Shown here piece after piece: positions 10,480 through 18,695 of a stretch of 64,000 nt of DNA. The translations under genes and the position numbers were made by a program. The DNA is from Phymatolithon calcareum (taxonomy: Eukaryota; Rhodophyta; Florideophyceae; Hapalidiales), in contig OZ345360.1 of the NCBI GenBank assembly GCA_977006965.1, forward strand, positions 1,240,001-1,304,000. Direction: 5' to 3'. How positions within the stretch are numbered: position 1 is the stretch's first letter; each line of letters starts with the position of its first letter. Below the pieces are notes generated by a model. It did not search any database. It was not told the DNA's origin and saw only the letters and a list, made by a program, of their open reading frames with translations.

Positions 10480-11160
10480 GCTCAAGGAAGTGCTAAAGTA
10501 ACCATTAATTTTTCCATTAAGACCTTCCACACCGCTTCCATTCAATTTTTGAACGTTGCCAAGGAACAGTACTATCTGGAGCACTCTGGAGCACTCTGTT
10601 CGTCTTATAACTGTAGTTGCTTTGTGTGAGCGGGGACAGCGAGTTGTAGGCGAGGATCTACTTCCTACACCATCGTAACACTGTGTTCTTCCAACCCACA
10701 ATTGAATTTTACTCTTTGTGCTGACAAAATTCCTGATATAGAAGAAGTTTCGCTTCCCGAGTACAGAAGAAAGGGCGGTTTTTCTTCATGCTGTGCCAAA
10801 ACGATGTTCTGCATATTATTGTTCACCTTTTTGAGCTTTGAAATTGGTGCGTCAATTGCTTACATTGACTTGCCTCGAAACACCTGTGTATCGTGTACTG
10901 CATCGCTCGGCGGATTACCAGCTCCGAAGTTGGTGATAAGTGGCCCTCTTCGTTTCTTGAAAATGCAGTAAATCAACCTTTTCCGTTCCAGGTCAAGGGA
11001 GGTTGTTTCGCACGGCTGCGCGAAACGTCTGGCTTCTCGGCGTAATCAATAGTGAAACGGAATGCTCCAAACATTCCCCAAAGCAAGTCTTGAAAAGTTT
11101 GTTAGCCTCGAAGTGGACGCTAAAGCTACGATTTTGAAATGCGAAGTTGTGTTCAAGTAA
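10480..11160 (+). repeat. Repeat Y, copy 1
   Basis: Corresponds to 39790-40350 and, reversed, to 25715-26280: shared words include TTCAATTTTTGAACGTTGCCAAGG-type and GAGCGGGGACAGCGAGTTGTAGG-type stretches. This copy has small differences, such as a doubled GGAGCACTCT near 10580, and is more diverged than the other two. A frame reading FLNVAKEQYYLEHAVRLITT spans the first part of the better copies, and a 89-codon frame (10702-10971) follows, so Y may hold an old coding exon. Function unknown. Confidence 0.6.
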
Positions 11161-11166
11161 ATGTTT

Positions 11167-11502
11167 TCAAGTGTAGAGTTGGAAATTTAGACACTGAAGA
11201 GCATGGCTTTTCGTAAAACAGCCATTGTGCAGTAGACCACGAGCCATGCAACTGTTTCGTGGCAGGTCCATTAGAAACGCGACACGGCTGTGCTTTTTGG
11301 TTGCTAGCGTATAAATTTGTATACCACATGCCCTACCTTTATGCTCCATGAAGTAAATGTGTTGCACGGAAACGCCCAGTGTTTGCAAAATACCTGAATC
11401 GTTTTGCAAAGCGCAATTTTGGCGGCTTAATATTGGCCCCCTTTTTGGTAGATCAACCCATGCCCATGTATCCCAAATTCGTGTCCCTTGTATATTGCAC
11501 AT
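11167..11502 (-). CDS. ORF-111 of module X, diverged copy 1
   Basis: A minus-strand ORF of 111 aa from ATG 11502, head-to-head with ORF-198 (ATG 11666), leaving 163 bp between the two starts. It has the same layout as the copies at 25373, 27075 and 38659: RIWDT near the N-terminus, RQNCAL, FMEHKGRA, DLPRNSCMARGLL and a short Cys/His tail. The family is unknown. Conservation across copies mostly reflects recent duplication, so coding status is uncertain. Confidence 0.35.
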   Translation of the reverse strand: MCNIQGTRIWDTWAWVDLPKRGPILSRQNCALQNDSGILQTLGVSVQHIYFMEHKGRACGIQIYTLATKKHSRVAFLMDLPRNSCMARGLLHNGCFTKSHALQCLNFQLYT

Positions 11503-11602
11503 GCAATTAGTATTGCGTGTCACACATCATTACTCCTGACCACTTCGGAAAGCTTTCTCCTGCAACAAGTGCGAGTGGAACACTGGGGTGGAGAAATTTC
11601 CC

Positions 11603-11610
11603 TTATAAGC
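11603..11610 (+). promoter_or_regulatory. TATA-like box of ORF-198
   Basis: TTATAAGC lies 56 bp upstream of the ATG at 11666, followed by a pyrimidine-rich CCTCCCTTTCCTCCC tract. The same arrangement is present before all seven ORF-198 copies (for example about 16008, 27511 and 40756 on plus; about 25272, 33638 and 38558 on minus). Confidence 0.5.
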
Positions 11611-11665
11611 AGTCACTGCCTCCCTTTCCTCCCTCACCCCACAGTTGTAAACAATTCAGTCGATC

Positions 11666-12262
11666 ATGGGCTTCCTACCTAACACCGACACAGAGTGTGA
11701 CGGAGAATGGCTCAGGTTCAGACTATTTGGAAATGGACTTGCCAAACTAAACCCCACATTGTCTTCGCGTCACCCTGTGCCCGTCACAACCACTCACCCT
11801 AAGGCGCCCTCCACTTGCTCTCTTTATCGCCCGAACCTCAACCCATCCGTCATGAATGCTAAGCAGTCGCTCGTGGCCGTGCAGAAGATGAAAGAACACA
11901 TTCATCACGAGCTGCGAGAACTGCTCTCGACCGTTCCTGTTCGCTCTCGATCTAAAAAGTGCTCATATTGCCGCTTTAGGGGCCGCAAGTCGCACCGTCG
12001 TCTTCGTCGTCGTACCTCAATCCGAACAGGTCATGGTAGTCTTCGTCGCCGCAGCGCAATGCAGAGAAATGTATTAATTTCAAGGTTTATTTCCGCACAT
12101 TCCAAAGGTCGAGATGCAATGAGCCAACTGGCTGTTGCTTTGGCAGATATCAAGAGGAAGAAGCGCCAAGCCGAGCCAGCCTCCCGAACCATCATCAAAG
12201 TCATTTCCGGAATGGCTCCCAGTGTATCGCGCACAAGCGTTCATCAGTCATCCTCCGTTTGA
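11666..12262 (+). CDS. ORF-198 of module X, copy 1
   Basis: An uninterrupted 198-aa ORF; the ATG is in good context (GATCATGG) and follows a TATA-like box and a pyrimidine tract. The N-terminal third is Pro/Ser/Thr-rich and includes one 31-residue unit that is repeated in other copies. A helix-forming segment follows (KMKEHIHHELRELL, about residues 75-90), then a strongly basic stretch with one CxxC (KCSYCRFRGRKSHRR, about 100-115), and a basic C-terminus. No family recognised; nucleic-acid binding is plausible from charge only. Differences from copies 2-7 are mostly amino-acid-changing, so strong purifying selection is not evident. AATAAA follows at about 12468. Confidence 0.55.
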   Translation: MGFLPNTDTECDGEWLRFRLFGNGLAKLNPTLSSRHPVPVTTTHPKAPSTCSLYRPNLNPSVMNAKQSLVAVQKMKEHIHHELRELLSTVPVRSRSKKCSYCRFRGRKSHRRLRRRTSIRTGHGSLRRRSAMQRNVLISRFISAHSKGRDAMSQLAVALADIKRKKRQAEPASRTIIKVISGMAPSVSRTSVHQSSSV

Positions 12263-12799
12263 GATTCAGATCATGTGGATGATCTTCGGATGTAGATATT
12301 CTTTTGGAGCGCGCATAGATATGGATTTTGCTGTTCCTGTAACACAGCCGTCATGAGATCTCTTCAATTATTGATAAATCTTCTTCTTCATATCTGTTCC
12401 GTGCGAAACCTACCGAGGTACTTACATTTCTAGTTACTGATAAGTGGCCCGAATATCATCGTTGAAAAATAAACACGTGAAGTTGCAACTTGTCGCATTT
12501 ATTCTGCGTGTACTTTTCAGTTAAAGTCCCTCATGAAAGAAAATGATAAAATTACGTATACTTAAATAATATAATGAATGCTTATTCCCCTATGGGGCTA
12601 CCAAGCAGTGCTTTTTATTTTTCCTCTACTTAGATTACGGCAGATCGTTAACCCTGCTAGCTAATTGTAAGCACGCTTCTTCTCCTCCTGCCGCTCGTCA
12701 TTAGACGATTCCACCAGAAGCAACTATGTGCATTTACTTACCGGAGTGGTCTATAGCGTCGCCACTTCCCTTCGTCTAGGGAACAAATCACTCGTTCCT

Positions 12800-13271
12800 G
12801 TATCAGACCAAACAATCTCTCTCTCTGTGTCGTCGCATGATTCCGCATCCCACGTGGGTGATACAACGGCTAAAATACCCCCCCCCCCCGAGCAGAGCGA
12901 TATCTGTAGAGTTGTGGGTTCGACTCGCGAGATGGTTGATCAGGTGGAATTTCCTTGCATTTTTCCCTGTAGGTTTTCCAAAGTTTTCAGTGCACATTGA
13001 TTCGTATCGATATGAGAAGTCAATGTTTCGGCCTCTTAATTGACTAGGGAAGATCATCGCTTCAGGGCGATTGGTTGGACACGGATTCTGCCTTGTCGTG
13101 GTGTCCTGTAATGTTCATCATCTGAGTAGCAAATTGGTTCCCAAACCGCACTACCTCTTCAGAAGACAATTGTTGTAAAAGATAGTCGTAAGTAATGTAG
13201 CGAATACTTCTTACCAAGTCACACATTGTGCGCACTCTCGCAGTAAGGAAAGAAAGAGGACTTCTGTACAA
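12800..13271 (-). other. Convergent antisense unit of module X, copy 1 (two short ORFs)
   Basis: Opposite to ORF-198 are two conserved minus-strand frames: one beginning MCDLVRSIRYITYDYLL (inside 13062-13271) and one beginning MDFSYRYES-like (about 12800-13057 region). They are separated by stops and not in the same frame. A poly-C run (plus strand near 12878) lies inside the second one and changes length between copies, shifting its frame. This argues against a functional protein from that part. Confidence 0.3.
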
Positions 13272-13280
13272 TAGACTCCA

Positions 13281-15062
13281 GTGTCATCATACAAATCCAC
13301 TGGGAACTGTAAGGAATACAACATAACTCTTTCTTGCATCTTACGCTCGGGTTGTGACCAACAACATGAACCGAAAGCAAAAGTACACAACGCAATTGGG
13401 AACCTGGGAGCGCACTATATCATGTGCTTCCCTTTGCTATGTACTGCAGGTATGAAGGATCATGACCTAGATGTGCCTCTCGTCCCGACGTACAAAACTC
13501 CAGATGGTCCAAGGTACTACAGTAGCATAAAACCATAACCATACACTTTAGACAAGGAATACGAACTTTATAAGTACAGCCTGCAAATGTTAAAATGTTG
13601 TCTTGTTTCGTGCTTCTTTCCATGTTCCTTTGTATAGTATCATATTTTCATTTCCATCATGTGGGTGAGCAGCGTCTGCTGGGAATAAGTTTTCTCAATT
13701 CGACATTAAGTTCTTCCATACAGCAATTAGGAATTGGGTGTGGAGAAAGAATGCATTCTCTAATGTAATCTCTGTCTCATCGGGACACATCCCTCGCCAC
13801 AACCGAGAGGATCTCTTGAATGGGTGCTCGTAACGACCCATGACGACGGTCTAGGTACGAAAGCTTAAGCTCAACCTTTACACCCACCGCCCTGAATAGC
13901 CGTTCTGAATAAACAGTATCGCAGTCGCAAATGAATAATAAATCGCAATCCTGCATTCGCCCGCCAAATCCGCGCTTTCGGCACTTCTACTCGGACACAG
14001 ACCTACTATTCCTAAGCAATAATAATGCGTTCTGTGTGAAATCTGCAGTACACGAACAACTCGTTCAAGTTGTTTGTCAACAAAAAAGTTACAATAACTT
14101 TGCGTGGTGAACTGTTTGTACTACAATGTATTTTTAAATGTGAAGTTCTAAAATCAGTTGAATTACTGTTCGAAGACGGCCCCTCAGCATTTGAACAGAA
14201 TTCCGAGACAGTGGTTGGTAGGAGCTGCTCCGGTGCAATCTCCGAACGGTTTGATGTCAGTACTTGCGCAGTTGTGACTGCCGGCATAACGACAACAGGG
14301 GTTGCCGTCCACGGCGCACAGTGATTATAAAGTTGTTGAACGAACGTTTTCAAACTTTTCACGCCCTCGCATAACATAAACACCATAATCAACTCCGTCT
14401 GCGCCGATCCGTGCTTACGTTAGCCCCTTTGTACAATTCCTTCGTCGTGTCGCTGGTCATCGCGACACGTGGAATCACGGAGACCTATCTCTATGGCAGT
14501 GACAAATCTCTCAATTTTGTACCTGCATGCACGAGCTGCGGTGGAGAGAGAAGTGCTGCAGGGCGCGCAAGTGACGGAGAAATACAAAAATTGAATAAAG
14601 CATAGCGTACAGTAAGAAACAACGCCCTAATTGTGATACTCTATAAGGGGGCTCGCGGCCTGTTGCTTGGTGCATGTTCGTGCCGCATCGAAGGCAGGCA
14701 GGGGTGGTGCTCCACTATATGTACTGTCCAATGAAGGGCTTGTATGGTGCTAGATTCTTATTCTGCTTGAAATTATTGAGAAATAAGCATACATAAAATT
14801 TCATACACGTGCATACACACACGCTTTGCAGGGCCAGTGCGTTCCGCGACTTAGGCGACAGTGGAAGTGCCGCCAAGTTCTGAACGCTGTGCTGTACTGT
14901 AGAAGTCTCTCTTCCTTCCTTCCCACGGAACGGCATGCGTGCGCATGTTCTCACCCACGTCTGCAGACACTAGTCGCACTGTACGAACCATCGCACAGCG
15001 AAGTACAGTACTGCCCCACATCCGACCGCAATCTGCGCCGTCGCCCACCGTCCTCGTCCACG
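13281..15062 (+). repeat. TAF4 upstream segment (U), copy 2
   Basis: Repeats the DNA in front of the real TAF4 gene (compare 42908-44797), but without the LINE fragment found at 42462-42907. It runs directly into a truncated TAF4 copy, so any TAF4 promoter in U has been duplicated with it. The order of sub-blocks is unchanged; small deletions are present, for example near 13660-13830. Confidence 0.7.
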
Positions 15063-15725
15063 ATGGACGGTGCGAACGACCGCAACTTCGACGAGCTCCT
15101 GGGTTGCTTCAAGGAACTCGATATCCTACATCCAACCAATGCATCCGCCGCTCAGTCGACAGCTCCTGCAATTCCATTTGCCCCGCCCGCGGCTGCCCCC
15201 GCCCCCGTTGTTACCCCGACCCTAGCCGCGCAGTCAAATCCGCAGCAAAGACGCAACCCTGTCTATCAGTTGAACCCAACGGCGGTGGCAAACGGTGCAT
15301 CCGTGACTAATCGCGCCGCTGTTGCGACGCAACATGGCGGACAAAGGCCCGTGCAGGGCAATGGACGACAAGGTGGTGGTCGAACTCCTGTTACTCAAGA
15401 GCAGGTCATAGTAGGTCACTTTTGCAGACACGCGCTGGCATGTCTCACTCGTCTTTCTGCCGGCCTTCCAAACTCGCTCGAGTTGCAAGCGAGTTTGAAG
15501 CACAATATTAAGAGGCTGTGGGGTGAGTGGATTGCAGAAAATATCTCAAAAGCATCCCTTCTCGAGTCTGTCGCCCGCTTAGTACGTCAAAGCTGCCCTG
15601 CGGCGGCAAACGTGAACGTCATCACTGAGTTTAGGGCGTGGTACCAACATCAACTGGACATGCAGCGCCGAGCGCAGCGACAAGACGAGAACCCGGGTGC
15701 GGCTACTCAACGAGAGGCTGCTTGA
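15063..15725 (+). pseudogene. Truncated TAF4 copy (T), intact 220-aa ORF
   Basis: From the TAF4-equivalent ATG (15063) the sequence follows TAF4 (MDGANDRNFDELL...), lacks 165 codons present in the full gene (about 44946-45440), keeps the conserved helical region (HFCRHALACLTRL to FRAWYQHQL) and ends at a TGA that replaces a Gly codon, right at the break into module X. The C-terminal histone-fold-type TAF4 domain is missing. The ORF is otherwise open, and the deletion is in frame. It could be dead, or could make an N-terminal fragment that competes with TAF4; the sequence cannot decide. Copy at 33928-34590 has the same length. Confidence 0.75.
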
Positions 15726-16070
15726 CGCATGTCAACAGGTATAAACACGTTTAGGCTCCATGAAATCGTGGTTTTGGGCGGAAACGCCCATTGTTTGTAT
15801 AATACCTGAATCGTTTTGCAAAGCGCAATTTTGGCGGCTTAATATTGGCCCCCTTTTTGGTAGATCAACCCATGCCCATGTATCCCAAATTCGTGTCCCT
15901 TGCACATGCAATTAGTATTGCGTGTCACACATCATTACTCCTGACCAATTCGGAAAGCTTTCTCCTGTAACACGTACGAGTAGAACACTGGGGTGGAGAA
16001 ATTTCCCTTATAAGCAGTCACTGCCTCCCTTTCCTCCCTCACCCCACAGTTGTAAACAATTCAGTCGATC

Positions 16071-16667
16071 ATGGGCTTCCTACCTAACACCGACACAGAG
16101 TGTGACGGAAAATGGCTCAGGTTCAGACTATTTGGAAATGGACTTGCCAAACTAAACCCCACATTGTCTTTGCGTCACCCTGTGCCCGTCACAACCACTC
16201 ACCCTAAGGCGCCCTCCACTTGCTCTCTTTATCGCCCGAACCTCAACCCATCCGTCATGAATGCTAAGCAGTCGCTCGTGGCCGTGCAGAAGATGAAAGA
16301 GCACATTCATCACGAGCTGCGAGAACTGCTCTCGACCGTTCCTGTTCGCTCTCGATCTAAAAAGTGCTCATATTGCCGCTTTAGGGGCCGCAAGTCGCAC
16401 CGTCGTCTTCGTCGTCGTACCTCAATCCGAACAGGTCATGGTAGTCTTCGTCGCCGCAGCGCAATGCAGAGAAATGTATTAATTTCAAGGTTTATTTCCG
16501 CACATTCCAAAGGTCGAGATGCAATGAGCCAACTGGCTGTTGCTTTGGCAGATATCAAGAGGAAGAAGCGCCAAGCCGAGCCAGCCTCCCGAACCATCAT
16601 CAAAGTCATTTCCGGAATGGCTCCCAGTGTATCGCGCAAAAGCGTTCATCAGTCATCCTCCGTTTGA
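16071..16667 (+). CDS. ORF-198 of module X, copy 2
   Basis: 198 aa, 4405 bp after copy 1, in the same orientation; one 31-residue unit. Differs from copy 1 by a few substitutions (for example Lys for Glu near residue 14, Leu for Ser in the Pro-rich part, Lys for Thr near the end). Its upstream flank is not ORF-111 but the end of a truncated TAF4 copy (junction about 15745-15785), so only the proximal promoter is shared with copies 1, 3, 4 and 6. Confidence 0.55.
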   Translation: MGFLPNTDTECDGKWLRFRLFGNGLAKLNPTLSLRHPVPVTTTHPKAPSTCSLYRPNLNPSVMNAKQSLVAVQKMKEHIHHELRELLSTVPVRSRSKKCSYCRFRGRKSHRRLRRRTSIRTGHGSLRRRSAMQRNVLISRFISAHSKGRDAMSQLAVALADIKRKKRQAEPASRTIIKVISGMAPSVSRKSVHQSSSV

Positions 16668-16870
16668 AATTTAACTATGATCTTCGGATGTAGTTATTCT
16701 TTTGGGGCGCGCATATGATAGAAATGGATTTTGCTGTTCCTGTAACACAGCCGTCATGAGATGTCTTCAATTATTGATAAATCTTCTTCTTCACATCTGT
16801 TCCGTGCGAAACCTACCGAGTTACTTACATTTCTAGATACTGATAAGTGGCCCGAATATCATGGTTGAAA

Positions 16871-16908
16871 AATAAACGCGTCTGAAGTTGCAACTTCACT
16901 GGTTTATT
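16871..16908. terminator. Shared convergent poly(A) zone with 16-bp palindrome
   Basis: A forward AATAAA (16871-16876) and a reverse AATAAA (TTTATT, 16903-16908) face each other across the perfect palindrome TGAAGTTGCAACTTCA (16883-16898). This is the expected end of ORF-198 and of the antisense unit. Equivalent sites lie near 24290, 28370, 32760 and 41800; in copy 1 (about 12480) the palindrome is partly degraded. Confidence 0.5.
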
Positions 16909-16925
16909 CTACAGGTACTTTTCAG

Positions 16926-17460
16926 TTAAAGTCCCCCATGAAAGAAAATGATTAAATTACGTACATTTACATACCAGAGCGGTCTATAGCGTCGCCATTT
17001 CCCTTTGTCTACGCAACAAATCACTCGTTCCTGTATCAGACCAAACAATCTCTCTCTCTGTTGTCGTCGCATGATTCCCAATCCCACGTGGGTGATACAA
17101 CGGCTAAAAGACCCCCCCCCCCCGAGCAGAGCGATATCTGTAGAGTTGTGGGTTCGACTCGCGAGAGGGTTGATCAGGTGGAATTTCCTTGCATTTTTGC
17201 CCGTAGGTTTTCCAAAGTTTTCAAGGAGCATTGATTCGTATCGATATGAATAGTCCATGTTCCGGCCTCTTAATTGACTAGAGAAGATCGTCGCTTCAGG
17301 GCGATTGGTTGGACACGGATTCTGCCTTGTCGTGGTGTCCTGTAATGCTCATCATCTGAGTAGCAAAATGGTTCCCAAACCGAACTACCTCTTCAGAAGA
17401 CAATTGTCGTAAGAGATAGTCGTAGGTAATGTAGCGAATACTTCTTACCAAGTCACACAT
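16926..17460 (-). other. Convergent antisense unit of module X, copy 2
   Basis: Two minus-strand frames: 17460-17296 (54 aa from ATG, MCDLVRSIRYI...) and 17258-16926 (110 aa, MDYSYRYES...). The gap between them has stops in both frames and no clear GT-AG intron. The second includes a run of Gly codons made by a poly-G tract. Probably a transcribed unit rather than a proven protein; function unknown. Confidence 0.3.
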
Positions 17461-17915
17461 TGTGCGCACTCTCGCAGTAAGGAAAGAAAGAGGACTTCTG
17501 TACAATAGACTCCAGTGTCATCATACAAATCCACTGGGGACTGTAAGGAATACAACATAACTCTTTCTTGCATCTTACGCTCGGGTTGTGACCAACAACA
17601 TGAACCGAAAGCAAAAGTACACAACGCAATTGGGAACCTGACAACGCACTATATCATGTGCCTCCCTTTGCTATCTTCGGCAGGTAAGGAGGATCATGAC
17701 CTAGATGTGCCTCTCGTCCGACGCACAAACCTGACCCAAAGTAGCCTTTAATGACTCCCGTAAGAGAGCTCCATGTCCCGAGTTGTCAATGGCGATCAGT
17801 CTCACTGTCTCTTTCCCCCATGCCAGAAGGTCCGAGGTACTACAGTACCATAAAACCATAACCATACACTGTAGGCAATGAATATGAACTTTATAAGTAC
17901 AGCCTGCAAGTGTTA

Positions 17916-18030
17916 AAGAAGAAGAAGAAGAAGAAAGTTAGATTTTTATTTAAAAGTTACCAACGCATCTGCTGGCGCTTGGGGCAACTTTCCTACGGCC
18001 AAGAGGTTTTGGCTTCTATCTATGGAAGAG
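17916..18030. repeat. Left inverted copy of the Z boundary sequence
   Basis: A (GAA)n tract followed by about 90 bp containing ATTTTTATTTAAAAG and CTTGGGGCAACTTTCCTA. It matches 22645-22760 in reverse complement. The inverted pair frames the unknown gene Z and its insertions. The (GAA)n microsatellite occupies 17918-17935. Confidence 0.7.
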
Positions 18031-18695
18031 TTTCTTTTCTTCTTGGTTTAACACGATTCAATGGACTACAATAACCTACCTCTGGTCTCCTTCGGGACCT
18101 CGAGTGCGAAAGTTACTCCCCTGTCCTGTGACACGCTCTGATTTCAAGTTGTGGGCATTCCTTACTTGTCCACAGCCTGGAACGTGGTTAGGAACTCGCA
18201 GATTGCTCGCTTAGTCCAGGCGCTTTCCTCTTTGGACAGTCTATCCTTTGCGAGGCCATTTATCACGTCTTCGATGGCATCTTTCCCACATTGGCCGATG
18301 AGCAGGGGTGGCACCAACTTCGCTAGGCAATAGATCAGTTTTACTGGTCCACTTTCTTGTAACGAAATGTTTATTGCAATCGAGCTACGCCTTTCAATAA
18401 CAACAGCAATATTAAGCGATCCTACAATAAGAGAAACAATATCTGTAGTATTAAGCCTCGAGATCAGCGTGCTCTTCCTCTTCCTGTAGCGCATGATGGA
18501 CTCTATCAGATTTCGCCTTTGCCATAGCAAATTTGACAGACTGACCGTTCCAATATGCCTGATTCACTTTGAGAAAGATTACGGGCTCAAAAACGATAGG
18601 CGCCGTGTCTTTGCGATTGCCAGTCAAAATGTTTTTGGCGATAGACCATAAACGTTCAAGCTCGGCAACAGATCCCACTATAAAATCACATCCCA

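Noticed and set aside
12895-12930. GGGTTCGACTCGC resembles a tRNA B box, suggesting a tRNA-derived SINE in module X
   Set aside because: No convincing A box at the right distance, no cloverleaf stems, and the word is part of the longer X module rather than a separate unit.
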